From: Dipylidium caninum | Taxonomy: Eukaryota; Platyhelminthes; Cestoda; Cyclophyllidea; Dipylidiidae | Direction: 5' to 3' | DNA: 64,000 bases | Assembly: GCA_017562135.1 (NCBI GenBank) | Contig: QEYB01000610.1 | Coordinates: 62,001 to 126,000 of the forward strand | Part shown: positions 1-12,600 of the stretch, one piece after another | Numbering within the stretch: the first letter of the stretch is position 1 | How the letters are laid out: each line of letters opens with the position of its first letter | Translations under genes and position numbers: made by a program | Notes under the pieces: model-generated | Seen by the model: the letters and a program-made list of their open reading frames with translations, nothing else | What the model was told of the DNA's origin: nothing | The model's database searches: none

Positions 1-263
1 TGACAATATTTTGACCTTAGCGCATCGCCTAAATTATGCATACGGATTGAATGTGAAAGGGGGAGTAAACGGGGAGGGGAAGCCGACTGACTGACTGACG
101 TTGGTGGGTCGCGCAGTCAGCGGTGTCAATTTCAAACTCCTGAGGCATCGATCCGCCCAGTCGATTTCCCTAAGCTGACGGCCCACTCTGTCGGACGAGC
201 GCACTTTTAGCCTGACAGCGTCCACGCCGGTGTTCTCCCTTTCGGCCGCGTTTGACGGGGGCA

Positions 264-845
264 ATGGCACCGAAGAAGAAGCGGGAGGGGCCGCATGAGG
301 ATCCTGTTCGCACACTCTCGAATGAACTGGGCTCCCTCACCACCAAGTTGAGCGCCCTGAAGCTCCAGGCTGCCGTGGACACGACAATGAAGGCCAAATT
401 GAGGGCGGAGAAGCGCGAGGCAAAAAGGCTCATAGGACAATTGAGGGAGAGCATCGCGGTCAATAAGAACGAGGCAAAACTCGCCACGGCCTGCGTCAAC
501 ACGCAGTACAAAATGCTGCAGCGTCTCTTCATGCTTCGAGTACACGAATCGAAGGAGACGATAGCCCGACTGAGGAAGGAAAACGGCGACCTGAAAGTGG
601 AATACGATAAAGTAGTTTCGTCGAAAAACGACATAATAAACGAAAAGGATGAGCAGATCGCCAAATTGGAGTCGCATTTGCAGTCACTTTACTTCCAACT
701 CGAGAGGGTGGTGCTAGAAATGGTAGAAAAACTCGAAAGTAGGCTGGAGGCGGATCGACAAGCGTGGGAGAAAGAGGCGCATGACTTTCATCAGTCATCA
801 GTGAAAATTTTGCATAAACTGGGCTATGGAACTAACTTCATGTGA
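264..845 (+). CDS. DRC12: DRC12/CCDC153-like coiled-coil protein (193 aa, single exon)
   Basis: The frame opens with a basic MAPKKKREGP leader and is almost wholly charged alpha-helix: long runs of E, K, R, L and Q with heptad spacing from about residue 15 to 175, ending in a short non-helical tail (LGYGTNFM). Length, the lysine-rich start, a C-terminal helix with an LxxHLxxLxxQLExV pattern, a Trp in a W-E-K-E-A context and a G-containing tail match the layout of CCDC153/DRC12, a small subunit of the axonemal nexin-dynein regulatory complex that controls ciliary and flagellar beating. I chose ATG 264 because it gives the MxPKK start typical of the family; the frame stays open a few codons upstream without another ATG. 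There is no intron, and AATAAA follows 70 bp after the stop. Family assignment is by remembered resemblance; another short coiled-coil protein is possible. Confidence 0.62.
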   Translation: MAPKKKREGPHEDPVRTLSNELGSLTTKLSALKLQAAVDTTMKAKLRAEKREAKRLIGQLRESIAVNKNEAKLATACVNTQYKMLQRLFMLRVHESKETIARLRKENGDLKVEYDKVVSSKNDIINEKDEQIAKLESHLQSLYFQLERVVLEMVEKLESRLEADRQAWEKEAHDFHQSSVKILHKLGYGTNFM

Positions 846-913
846 TACGATTCCTCATCGTCGATTACCTCGTCATTTCCTACATTGACACGATTTATAT
901 GATTTTATAACAG

Positions 914-919
914 AATAAA
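914..919 (+). promoter_or_regulatory. AATAAA polyadenylation signal of the DRC12-like gene
   Basis: A perfect AATAAA lies 69 bp after the stop of the upstream coiled-coil gene, in an AT-rich stretch, on the same strand. The short 3' UTR this implies supports the gene being real and ending here. Confidence 0.6.
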
Positions 920-3900
920 ATTCTCTAAAATCCACTCCTCGGCTGAGAAGGTGGTGACGTAGCCGAGACTTCCGTTGCTTGTTGTGTCGGCCGTACGACG
1001 GGCCGAGCTGTCGTCCTCCCTCGAGGCGGCGCTTGCTCTGGCAGAGTACAATCGGCTCTGCCTGGGCGTCAGCACAGAAAGGAACGGCTTCGACGAATAC
1101 ATGACGGAGAGCGGGTAGCCTTTGGAGGGGAGCTAGCACCCGGCTCCGCTCTGTGACCTTTCAGACCAACGCTGCGAAAGAATCCACTTGAGCCATCTTT
1201 GTCAGGCCAGCGGCGCGACGCTACAGGGATTTTTAAGGTTAGTCTCCGTGACAGCTGTGGCGGGAGGAGAGTTTGGGAGGCTGGTGGACTCGCATGCCTT
1301 TGAAATGCCGTTTTAGTGGACGAAAATTTGGACAGCGGAAAAAGGGAAATTTGGGCAAACTGGTCCTGGGATCTTGAGGGCGATTTACTCGCCCACTCCG
1401 CGCCTCGGAGAAAGTATTGAAGTGGCCCGTTGACGGCCACTTCCCCTGGCAAGGAAAAGATGGGATTAAACATTTCATCGCACACCTAATGACTCTGACG
1501 CCTTCTACAGCTCTTAATAGTTATTTTTCCTTTTAGAAACGCACTACCAGAGTTGTCGTCCTGCAGTTTGCACTCGGTGTGAGCGGTCCACGGGCGAGCA
1601 TCACCTTGCCAAGTAGCGCCTCGCTAGGTCCTGCGGTGCGCGACTCCACCCTTCCGCCACCGCCACCTACGGTGGGGCGGACGAATGAGAGAAGGGTGTG
1701 GCGCACCAGCCTTGGTACGCCTGCTACTGGTAGCTGCGTGATCCGCCGCTCCGACGTCTGACTGGGTGTCTTGAACGATGCTCTTCGCGAAAGTGTGGCA
1801 TGAGGAGGCGAGTATGCGTTTTGAAAGCCCAACTGGCACTTACTCCTCCGACAAGCCACGAATCGCGAATGGGCGGGGTTGAATAAAGGGGAGACTGGCG
1901 CGGCGCGATAGGGTGAATGGGATTTCTCATGTCTGATGGCGCAGCCTTGCATGACGCGTGAGCTCGGCTTCACAATTCCTCCCGCTTTCTTTTCGATGGA
2001 CAAAAACTACTTCCTATCCAATGCCGAATCGCGTAAAGTTCTGCACCGTCTCTTTGACAGTTAATGCCCCAGTGCTGTGGATCAGGCGCCATAAAAAAAC
2101 TCTTCCCCGTTCATTGATGGGCAATGTGTGGGAATCTTGACGCCAATTTGTCTGAACGGCACACACCAGAGGAGGAGGCATTCCGGCAGGATTGACAGCC
2201 TGTCCTCTCCAACGGGCCAACTCTGCAAATTTTCATATTCCTCCGTGGACTTCACACACTTTTAGCGCCGCTCAAAAAGATGCGGCACTTTTAATTTCTA
2301 TGAGATCCGCGTAGTCCCCATCAGTTTACCGTTGGCGGCGCGGTTGCAGTTGTTTCCATTAGTGTGATGTATGGAGAAAGTGGCCACGATGAGTCTCTGC
2401 CAACCACAGTCATTAATGATTAAATCATTGATATGTAGTTTTGTGTTGTTGCTGGCAATTATGACATGAACTCATCATCCTCATCATACCACCGAGGCGG
2501 TTGGCATAGCTGAAGCAGTAGAGTAACGTGAGACTGCAACTTTCGCGACTAGCTAAAACATGTTGAACTCGCATTTACGGCCTTGACGATCAGCGCTGTG
2601 GAGGCACTGGGGACGACCGGATTTCGGAAGGGGCTGAAGAGTGGACCGCAGGCGCCAAACGGAGAGGGCCGCAGTAGAGGAGAGCCGCCGTGGAGACCGT
2701 CTGCGACAAAGTCAAACGCGGGCAAAATGCCGTGTCTCAAGAGCCGAACCTCCTACAGCGAGTGCTCAGAGGAAGGAAGGAAGCTCCCTACTCGATTCCT
2801 CGGCAGCTATTTTAGACAGACAACACGGTATTCCTCTCCGTGGCAAGACATTTTACTTTTTTGACTCCCTAACGCGTCGACACGCATTTCACAAAGCAAA
2901 ACGAGGCGCGTATGTTGACGGCTGAAGGAATTTGCGTCTTGTGTTCGGCATGCCGCAGCGTTGGAGACTGTGATCTCGTCCAGGTGATTTATGGAATACG
3001 CCACCAGAATTGTGCTCGACTTCCTCAGCCACAAGTTCTGTCATGTCGCATGGAAGGAGTTTCGGAAAGCATTCAGCCTCCTTCTGGGCGTGAGGCTGCC
3101 GGGCGAACAGTCAGGGCAGACGCGTTCCGTTTTGACTATGGTGGATCTGACGCCGGTACCACTCAGATATTTAAAAACTCTGAGAAGTGAGTGAGCGTCA
3201 AGCCCGGGAGAAATTATGCTTGTCGGATTAGCCCAGGAAAGAACTTCGGTTCATGATTTTCACGCTTGTACTGTACCGGCCAACTCCAGGGGGTCAAGAC
3301 ACCTCTTCCATAGCCAATGTTGGTGCCGCCGGCAAATCGTTGTGACGACAAAAAAATGTTCTCTCTCTGCAAGAGCTTCAAACGAGGCCTCGATTGTACT
3401 AGTTATCGTGATACCGCGAATCCGCTCAAACTGTGATCGCCTCAACTACCACCTGGGCAAAAGGTGAAGGCCTCTCTTCCCCTCTTAGACCCTGGAGCCC
3501 ACCAACACACCTTACCATATAAGCTTATGGCTGCATAGCACGCTCCTCTCTACGTGGCCACGAAGCGGGAGGCAGCCGACCCCGACCGGACAAAGGCACC
3601 GAGGCCTGCGCCGGCGCAAGTGTTGCCTGCAGGGCAAAGTGGGGATAGGTGAGGAGAGGAAAGTACCTGTCGGGATCAAGCATCTCCCACGTGGTCAGGA
3701 GCAAAGAACTCTGGGCAGTGACAGCGGAGAGACCGTTTTACTGGGGTGGAGGCCAGGGCAGTTCAAGTTGAGCAAAGAGGCCTTCCTGAAGCCTTACTTA
3801 TTAGGCAAATTAGAGTTGGACCTATGTATGAGCTCCATTGTTCGTGTCTTCGAGGGCGGCTGAATAGAGGGATGTGGTGCACGAGATGCGGATAAAATGC

Positions 3901-6900
3901 GCGAGTATTCGTTGGAAAAGGTCGTCCTTTTTCCCCTTATTCACTGCGATTTGCATAATCACGCAGCGGCCCTTTTGTTCCGGTCAGTCTGGCTTTCCCT
4001 TATCCACACGCATCTGATTATCTGCCCACGAGTTCACCGTGTCGGTTGGGGACAAGGCGCCTTTGCGGGTTGCCAGGAAGTGGATGATGCCACATCGGAC
4101 GGGACCGGCGTTACAATGTGCTTATGAATTCGCTGAAAGTGGCCACCTTCAACGACGAACATTGGCTGAAGCGCCGGAGAGTGGAACACAAATGACTCTG
4201 CCAGGGCGCCTGCGAAGGTTTTTGGACGGTGTTGCGGCGCCTGCATCGGGGCTCCGGAGCAGGTTACAGCCAAGGGAAAGTGGGGGAGACTCGTGTGTCG
4301 GGCGAAGAGAAATGCGTTGCAGTAGGGTCAGCTCCGAGTCTGAGCCCACACTGGATCGGCCGCCTCGCCGTGGCCCTCTTGGCGGAGGCGACGGACCGCC
4401 GTGGTCGCGCAGCCCGCCCACGGTGCGCAAGTTCGCGTCGCAACTTCTGGCATACAGTTGTAGTGACATTTAGGAGGCATTTCACTGGCAGATGTTTTCA
4501 CTTTATCATCCGTTGCCAGTCCATGCAAATGGGAACGATTTACACCACTCGGCGTGTTCTTATTTGTCGACCATTTTTTATATTTAACCATTTGAATCAA
4601 GCCCTGCTATTTGCAACTGCCCTTTCACATCGCAGAAAGCACATAACCGAAACCTCGGCTCTCTGCGCCGTTACTGCGGAAGTGGGGCTCTCGGAGCAGC
4701 AATTTACTCGAGCGGCACCCAGCGCTCGTCCAGATAGACTCATGGCAGACTGTGCAGCTAAAGGCGTATTAATTAATAAAAGTGAAATCCACATGGGGAG
4801 TGTTTCCTTTTATTGCCACTATGCCGCACAAGAAGAGGGAATTTGTCGCCCTCCTCCGCTTACTAGTAACCACCACCAACACGTTCTCCCAGCCCGCCGC
4901 AAACTCTTCACCTTGACGGACTCGACGCCGTCCCGAGGAGGTGGACTCTCGAGCACAAAGGTGGCCCATCGCCTTGACTCAAGAGACCACCCTCATCTCG
5001 GCCGCACCCGAGCCAGCGCCCATCCTCGTGCCCTTCACAGTAACTCAAGACTTCGGTAGCCCCCAGCGGCGTACGTTGTGAAGGGAGGCGATGCCAGTGG
5101 CAATCATGACCCTCGTTCTTACGCTTCTGTGGAGGCTTCATCTGGGAGCCCGGCACTTTATATTTACTCTTGTCCGAAGTGAAAGCCGCGCTTCGGTTAA
5201 CCAAGTATTTAATTCTGCCCTTTGGCACAACATGTGTGAGACCAACCAACTGTCCATGTGCTTTCTTTTAAACTTCATGTAGCATCTATTTACTCACGAC
5301 GACAGCTGCAACTCACCCCCAACCGCCTTGACTTCATGTTTAAGTTTGGAGACGCCATGTCGGTTTACACCTCCGATGGCTGGGGCTCCGGTGTCGCCCA
5401 CGTGCTCACAGTCCGCTCCGCTGACGTGGAATTTGTCGGGGATGGGCGAATGGACCACGCCAACGTGACGGAAAGCGTCTCAAGCGTCGGCAACGCAGAG
5501 AGGCCGCTATGACAAACGGGGGCCCAACATACGTCCAAAAATTTGTCTGCGGAGGTATTAGACGTGACCATACACGAGAAGTGGATAAAGCCTTCTCTTC
5601 GATACTTTGCCTGGTCATTGCGAGAAAGAGAAGTCGCTGTAGAAGTGAAAGAGACCTCTGAGGCGAGCGCATGCACCCTCAGCGTCCGTGGACCTCGTTA
5701 GTCCTCGCAGTGCTTATAAACGAGTAGATCATGGTCATGTACCCGCCTGGCGTAATCCTCGCCCGGAGCATAAGGCGGCACGGTCACTAGGAATAGCGAG
5801 GAGTGCTGGCCCAAGACCTCAGCGACCAGAACGACCACGAGAGGCTAGGCCGTGCGTCTGGTATCAGGTTGTGCTGCCGCTCACCAGACCGACCTGGGCC
5901 GAAATAGCTTTTCCAGCACTGCCAAACGCTCACGACGAAACCACTTATAGTACTTCATTAGACTGCGCAGGCCGTTTACATTAATGTCTTTAGATGCAGT
6001 GATTGAGAGTAGCGCGGCTCCGGCGATTTCCTCTCATTCTCCTGCAGTCTCCCATCTAAACGCCGATTGTCTCGGTGCAGCCTAGCCCGTTCTGCCCAGG
6101 TAGAGCTTAATGACAGCAAATTCACATTGAGACGACCGTAGGGGAGAACTAAGAAAGCGCGCCCGCGCATCCTATTTCCCCGAGGTGTGTGGCCGACACG
6201 CGCTCCCCACTTATGTCATTTGCCTGCCTCCTCGGCGATGGTCCTCTTCACCAGCGTGACGTCTCCATCTGAGACACTAGTTAAAGTAAGCAGCCGCGCA
6301 GGCCACAACTCACGTCTATCTGATGTGAAATATGACGTTGGCGAAAGGAAGTTTTGAGAAATGCGGTCAACGTGGGGAATCGCGTGTGCATCCCAAGGAA
6401 TCCGCAAATCCGCGTGAGGACTCACCACAAAACTCTGCATGGACTTCAGTGAAGCTGACCGCAGTCTTCACACGGTCATCTTCATCGTCGGCCACGTTCC
6501 CACTGATATGGCCTAAAGTAGTAAAGGTGGCGACCTCGTGGTGTTCTACAATTTGGAGAATTTGGCGCCACACAGAACGACTGCTCGGCGACCCCTCAAA
6601 GCATCATGCTGCGCTCTTGGCGGGCCGGTGTGCGGCAGGCCACAGGGCGCCGTGAAAGATCACCACGAAATGCTGCAATTGACAGCGGCGCACCGTGCGG
6701 TGGAAGACAAGTTCTTCCGGCAAACCCCAACTAAGTGCACCACAACTTTTTCAGCTCCCCTCCTGGAAAAAGAACGTACAAACGAAAAATACGACCGGCA
6801 AAGAAGTCCTGCGGCTCCTTTAAAGCCACTCGAGATCAGCGTTTGTGCACCTATCCTACTAGCTTTTATTGTTCTCCATTTTTATATTCCCCGTATATTT

Positions 6901-7909
6901 GCTCCCACAGAGAAATTGTCGAGGCGGTAAGTCGCTCTCGGGGTGAGACCAAAATTTTCTCCTTAAAGTCCCCTTACTTTATGGTGCGTGGCTCCTTTCC
7001 CAATTAGCGGTGGGATTTGCATGTGGCGCATCACAATCTGTAAATATTCAGCGTCCAAAAGGGAAAACAGCCTCCAGAAGCAACATCCAAATTCCCCACG
7101 ACAACCCGTCCCTAATTGGTAAGGACGGAGTATTGCGTGCCTTGAGGATGGCGTGTGTAGACTTAAGCTTGCGAAGTCGCCTCTGAGTGAACAGGTCGTT
7201 TCTTACCACCGCCGGCGTCTTAAGGTGGGCCAGAGAATGGGGACTTGGGAAAGCAGGAAAGTGGTTATGCGCTGGGGAGGCAGGAGGGGCTGCCCGCTTT
7301 ATCTGCCGCCTTCTACGCCGTTCCCTCCCCTAGCACTACGAGGAGCAAGAAGCCCATCGTCGACTTGTTTGTCCGCGACGCGGCGACTTCGATGAGCTCA
7401 GAGTCTCGTTTAAATATTAATAATTTTACTGAGAAAGGAAAGCTTTTAAAAAGCCACTTGTTTACTTCACACCGTACGCCCCACAAGGATGCATAAACCA
7501 GGCGCATGCGGTTGTCCGGCAAATTCCGAGGGAAAATTTTTCCATCAAGTGATATTTGGACGGTACAGTCGCATTGGAGCGACAACCGCAACTCCGCATT
7601 TCATGGGGTCCGTGCCCCAGCAGGCTCCGACCGTCCCGCCAGCACTTGAGGTTCGAACGCGTTGTCGCGTCTCTCGCAAAATGCTGAAGTCCTAGGACCA
7701 TTGTTTTTACACATTTTACGCCTCAAAATACATAACAGTATGTTCTATACAAAGTTTCGAGCCTTAAAAAGTGGTGTGCCTTGTGGTCTATGCTTTGGAG
7801 ATTTGCGGTGGAAATAAAGTTATAATCCCACCAGCAAACGGTGCGGGGCTCCTGCGGGGGATCACTTCGACTGTCTCGAGCCTTGCTTAGACATTCGACC
7901 ACAGGGACT
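920..7909. other. Gene-poor stretch with weak coding-like segments
   Basis: No gene can be assigned in these 7 kb. Three plus-strand segments have open frames with G/C-rich third positions and could be orphan exons: about 2583-2864, 2991-3194 (67 codons from ATG 2991, with an in-frame TGA just before it) and about 4320-4473. None has a recognisable domain or a convincing pair of splice sites. An AATAAA occurs at 4775-4780. The remainder is non-repetitive sequence with no tRNA, rRNA or transposon signature that I can see. Confidence 0.4.
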
Positions 7910-9481
7910 TCACAGGAGCGGTTGCGGGTGCGGCGTCTGCTGTGACGGTATCACGGTCGAGGCCCCTGAGTTGGTGCTCTTCCGCCGGGAGCGCCGCCTG
8001 CCCCTCTTCTCCACTCGGCTCATTTGGCCGTGGGGAGTCATTAAACCGCTTCTCATCATCTTATTCCGAGGTAGATGCTTCAGAGGATGTAGGAAACCCA
8101 AGTCTGTTTCCTCTTTCGCTCTACCGCTCCAGCAGCACAACTTATTCGCCAGACTCACCAAGAGTTGATTGCAATTTCGTCGAAAACGTTTGCCAATGAG
8201 AATATAGATGAAAAAGTTGCTCGCGCAACCCACAAGCACGAGGACAAGAGCTGCCGGATATGCGTAGTAGGAGAGGTGGTCGGAGGTGACAAAAATTACT
8301 GATTTCCCAACGTCGTCGTCTCCCCCCTCATCCTTCCTGCACAGTCGATAGATGAGATTCACCATCTCGAACAGGAAGCACACCGTGGTGGGCGACTCGC
8401 ATAGGATAAAAATGGTGACCACACCGATCAGTGTGAGGAGGATACCGCGGTTGTTCGAGTTAACTCCGCGTTGTCTCGTCTCCGACGCGACGTCTCCGGT
8501 GCCGGTCCCCTCCGAGAACACGGTGGTCCGCGTCAAGGCTTCTTCCCCTTGTGAGCCGGACGAAGGCTTCACCGGATGACTGCGTCGAAGTCGAAATGAC
8601 GCGTGGAATGACAAATTGCGGATGACCGAAGCTTTGTAGCTGTAAGAGGGGGTGTTGGATTTCGTCGGCGAGGTATCCGAATAAAAGACATCACTGTCGC
8701 CCGAGGCTTCCGTACTCACTGCTTTGCCACCCGTCCAGCGGCCATGCATGTGATGTTTGGTGAAACGACGAATTCTTGAAATTAGTCCGAAGTTGAGAAA
8801 GATAAGGAGACTCAGGGGAATGACGAAGGAGCACACCTGGTCCAGGAGCTGCACATAAACCAACTTGAAGGTTGGGTACCACGAGGCGGAGCTGAAAATG
8901 GGCTCCAGTCTGTAACTTTGACATTGGACATCCCACTTTAAGGTACGATAGTCAAAGATGAGGTTAGGAAGCTTAAAAATGCCTGAAAGTATCACTATCA
9001 CGTGAAGTCCGCGTTTCGTTCTTCCCACCGAGCAGAGCCGAGTGGCCTTCAACGGCCATCTGATGGCGACATAACGCTCCAGACTGAGGAGGACGACGGT
9101 GTAGATCTCGACCATTTTTGTCCAGTTGACCATGTAGAAGAGGGGGGTGTCGATGTAGCGCAGGTAACCCAGCCAGACTATGTTGTATGTCTCGTAGTAG
9201 TGCACGGCGATGTAATAGGCACTGTAGGAGATGATGATGAGAATGTCTACGACCGCCAGGGCCGTGAGAAGGATGTGCGTGGGACTGCGGCCGGTGACTC
9301 GGTAGTTGAGAACGAAGAGGGCCAGAATGTTGGCCGGAATTCCGAGGATGGCCACGCTGAGACTAATGTGGGTGACGAGGTAGTGCAAAACCCCGGACTC
9401 GTAGGGGTTCCTGCAGTGTGCCGGCAACAGCGTTTGAGCAGTGACGTTCTGCTCCACCGCTATAAGGTCAGTGGAGGCCAT
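7910..9481 (-). CDS. Rhodopsin-family peptide GPCR, FMRFamide/myosuppressin-receptor-like (523 aa)
   Basis: One uninterrupted frame encodes seven hydrophobic helices. TM1 (about 36-59) has GIPANI with Asn51; TM2 (69-91) has LAVVD with Asp79; TM3 ends in ERY (135-137); TM5 (211-234) has Pro222; TM6 (346-375) carries CESP (361-364) where CWxP is usual; TM7 (403-429) carries SNFFIY (421-426) in place of NPxxY, followed by GKRFRR. Two N-glycosylation sequons (NVT 12, NWT 119), a Ser/Thr-rich third intracellular loop of about 110 residues and a basic tail of about 90 residues are visible. The S-N-F-F-I-Y ending and the TM6 pattern are typical of invertebrate FMRFamide/myosuppressin-type receptors, so a Gq- or Gi-coupled plasma-membrane neuropeptide receptor is inferred; the ligand is unknown. 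ATG 9481 is the first Met and leaves a receptor-length N-terminus. No intron is needed. Confidence 0.85.
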   Translation of the reverse strand: MASTDLIAVEQNVTAQTLLPAHCRNPYESGVLHYLVTHISLSVAILGIPANILALFVLNYRVTGRSPTHILLTALAVVDILIIISYSAYYIAVHYYETYNIVWLGYLRYIDTPLFYMVNWTKMVEIYTVVLLSLERYVAIRWPLKATRLCSVGRTKRGLHVIVILSGIFKLPNLIFDYRTLKWDVQCQSYRLEPIFSSASWYPTFKLVYVQLLDQVCSFVIPLSLLIFLNFGLISRIRRFTKHHMHGRWTGGKAVSTEASGDSDVFYSDTSPTKSNTPSYSYKASVIRNLSFHASFRLRRSHPVKPSSGSQGEEALTRTTVFSEGTGTGDVASETRQRGVNSNNRGILLTLIGVVTIFILCESPTTVCFLFEMVNLIYRLCRKDEGGDDDVGKSVIFVTSDHLSYYAYPAALVLVLVGCASNFFIYILIGKRFRRNCNQLLVSLANKLCCWSGRAKEETDLGFLHPLKHLPRNKMMRSGLMTPHGQMSRVEKRGRRRSRRKSTNSGASTVIPSQQTPHPQPLL

Positions 9482-9623
9482 TCTTGTTCATAAGTGCCCG
9501 TCTATGCAGCGCACTCCGTGGCTCAGCAAATTCACGAGATGGAGGCAGTGAAGTGAAGTCAGTGATGGGCTGTCACATAGGACTTGTATTTCAGTTTCGC
9601 CTCTCAAACACACGGCCTCGCTC

Positions 9624-9682
9624 ATTGGTCCACCGCATATCCAGTGTTTGCGAAAACTGTTGACCTGCAAAGTGGAGCCAAT
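9624..9682 (-). promoter_or_regulatory. Paired CCAAT boxes upstream of the GPCR gene
   Basis: ATTGG at 9624-9628 (CCAAT on the gene's own strand) and CCAAT at 9678-9682 (inverted relative to the gene) lie about 143 and 197 bp upstream of the GPCR start codon. Spacing and proximity suit NF-Y-type proximal promoter elements. A TATA-like TATATAA on the minus strand near 10090 is much further away and may be unrelated. Inferred from motif only. Confidence 0.35.
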
Positions 9683-12600
9683 CAGCGTCAGACAACCTTG
9701 TTTCATTATGTACAATGGGAACGCGAATGATTCAGTTCCTCTCTGTGTTGATCTCGCAACACAAATACGCATAACCTCTATTAGCCCAAGAATGCACTGG
9801 GGAGAGGCAGTTTTCTCATCGTCCCGCAGGATCCACTCTCCTTGAGGGCAACCTTCTTCGCCATCGCAGCTACCACTTTTTCCACTTCTCCGCCACCCAC
9901 CGCTGTGCCTTCGCACACCACACTGCCAGGCTAGCCGTAGTCGTAGCTACGAAGGGGTCCGGAAAGTGTTGGGTATTCTCGGTGGAGTCCAAGCAGCAGT
10001 CTCAGCGGGACGAGCGGCCCTCCCGGCCACTGCCTCGCGGTGTATCGGTCAGTATGATCACACTTAACAAAGTTGAATTGTTGAGTACTTTTTATATACG
10101 CGGGGAGAAAAAAGCAGGTATTTTTTGTCAGTCAACGTGATCGTTTAAGCATGTGCATCCACGTGCGCGAAAAACTTTCAACATACAACCAACCTCACCT
10201 AAAACCGTCACTCTTCTCGCTTACGACTCGTGAAATTCAAATTTTTCACTGACCATGAAAGTGAGACGTCGACAAGGTGAGCGAGCGTCCATGTGGCGTA
10301 TCCAACCTTAAAGGGCAGAGCTCGCGGACCACCAAGTACACCTCCTCCGCCCCCCATCCGGGGAAGAGAGCGCAATGCATCCCCCACTGCCGCCAAACCC
10401 GGTGAGCACCGAGACGTCCTCCAGGTATCCCATCGTCCCCCGTCCTGGGACACTGAATGACTGCGGCATCGCGTCTCAGGTGCGGGCTAATGCAAGACGA
10501 AGGGAATCTCCTCTCGCGCACTAACCAAAATAAGCCAGATTTGTGTGGTCTGATAAAGGAAGCATGGGTGAGATGGTTTCCAACCTGCCAACGGACCTCA
10601 TAGTTGTGGGAAGGTCGTGCAGGTGTGTCCGGAGGAAGGCAAAGATGGCAGGGTCTTCGTGCCTCTTGCCAATTTGATCCCGATTCTCAACTTCTTCCAA
10701 TTCATCTTCATATGTAAATTAAGGCTTGTGAGGTGCCACAGAGGAGGTTTCTTCCCTACTTGCGCAGTCGGAAATGCAAATACTTCGGGGGGTATGGGAA
10801 TCGTGTGAGGCACTCTCGTTCGCTCCATTCAGCCATTTTTACAGTTGGGGACAGACAAAGTACACACGATTCAAACACAAATTCGCGTCCCCATTTTCCG
10901 CTTTTGGTCGAGGATGCTTGGGGCTGGCCAGGCTCCAGCTGACGTCTGGCAGACAGGTCTGTCGTGGCGACGCCAGCCACAGCGATTCCGGTCTCCATTT
11001 GAGGCTGCGCAAGTCCTTTCGCGAATTGCAGTATATGGAAACCGCTCGGTCGCTTTGCTAATGGGCGTTACAGGTGGCAAACACACTTGCAAGGTGTCTG
11101 CCATCCAGACGATGCAGCGTCAACCGAGACTGCACAGTGATGAGGTTGTTTTCGCCCCCGGAAGTCAGACGCCTTCGGGGGCTCTAACTGCTTAGAAGCG
11201 AGGCGCCGCGCACCCTCGGGGACACCGGCCGCGCACGGGGCGACCGGGGGTCTGCTGCCTTCCTCTTTCTGAACCACAGTCCCCCTGCCCCTGAGGCACT
11301 GGGTTGGGGTGCAGCGTTGCTTTTCCCGAGGCCTGTGCACGAGTCCGACTGCATGCATTGCTGCCGTGGTGCCGAAAGTCCCGTAATAGTTTTACTAAAT
11401 CTGCTCTTTAAGAGACCTTCTTGCCATGTGTTCTCGCCAGTCGCTCCGAAGGCTCTGACTGGTGGAGAGGCGCCAACTCTCCATCTCATTTAACGTCAAA
11501 TGTTACAGTCGGGAAGGCTCTGTTTCCCCTCGGAATGGACAAAACCAGGTTACATGCGCATGCACTTGATATTTCCTTCTTTAAAAGGCGAGAAAACTCC
11601 ATTCATTCTGTCAATTAGTTAAAATCCCTCACATCGCCTGCTATTGGGGCCGTGATTTGAACCTGTTTCTTCCACCTTTCTGCAACAGACAGTTGAAATG
11701 CTGTACCTCGCTCAGGACGTACCGCAAAGCGGGTAGAAACAGGCATGGAAGAATACCTCAACCCGAAGTCACTGAGCCACAGTGGAGGCAAAATTCGTGG
11801 TGCCGCGTAGAAACTGCGCACCCTTCACTCAATGACTTCTTTAATCGGAACGAGAGGAACTGCAAAGATCTCAAATTTTAGATCATGTCCAGCCTTCGGC
11901 GCCTAAGACTAAGCCTCAGACTTTGCCATTTCATCTTCGTTGCCCCTCTCCATTCCGCACACAAACGCGGAAAAATGAGGATGCCTCACGATCAGTTCTT
12001 CGCATGAATGCGGCTTCAAAGGGTGAAGTTTTGCTTTTTCATGGAAGCAGAGAGTTGGAGTAACAGACAGACAGAGAGAGTGAGGTACTGACTAACTGAC
12101 CGAAGTTACTTAAATTTTCCCATAAAGTCCATAAATACACGCTCTCCTGGGGCATGAGCGCGACGACCGCTGCTGCACCCTCCCTCATTCCTTTACGCTA
12201 ACATGTCGCACACAGGCCGCAGGGCACCGCTCATAGCCCACTTGTGAAGCGATGGAGCAATTCTCCCCGCCGTGTGGGCTGGCGCCTCGTCAAAGGGATA
12301 TCTAACAATGTGAAACTCTCATTGCCCATAGGACCAGGGACGAGGAGCGCAGAGAATATGTTGTAGGTTGTGTAGGAGCCGCTCGTTCGCCTTCTGTGAC
12401 GTTCCCATTTGATGTGGGCGTGAGCCGATTGGTGCACCTCTCAAACACATCGCCAAAGGCTCCTGACACGTGAGCCCTGCTAACGCGTTGTGTGTGGCAG
12501 AGCGCGATCCGCCGCAGTCTGTGGGAGTGGAAGGAGCTCCTCCCGACGTGGCGTCCGTGGAGGGACGTCGGCCGGTCGCGGACGCGCCATGCGCACTTAA

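Noticed and set aside
2991..3194. Small frame resembling a receptor cytoplasmic tail (FRKAFSLLLG)
   Set aside because: Similarity is to a generic amphipathic helix only; an in-frame stop lies two codons upstream and no membrane helices are nearby.
4229..5059. 276-codon open frame on plus
   Set aside because: It is long, but its composition drifts between GC- and AT-rich parts with no codon bias, domain or splice logic, and it contains an AATAAA. Frames this long are occasionally expected by chance in GC-rich DNA.
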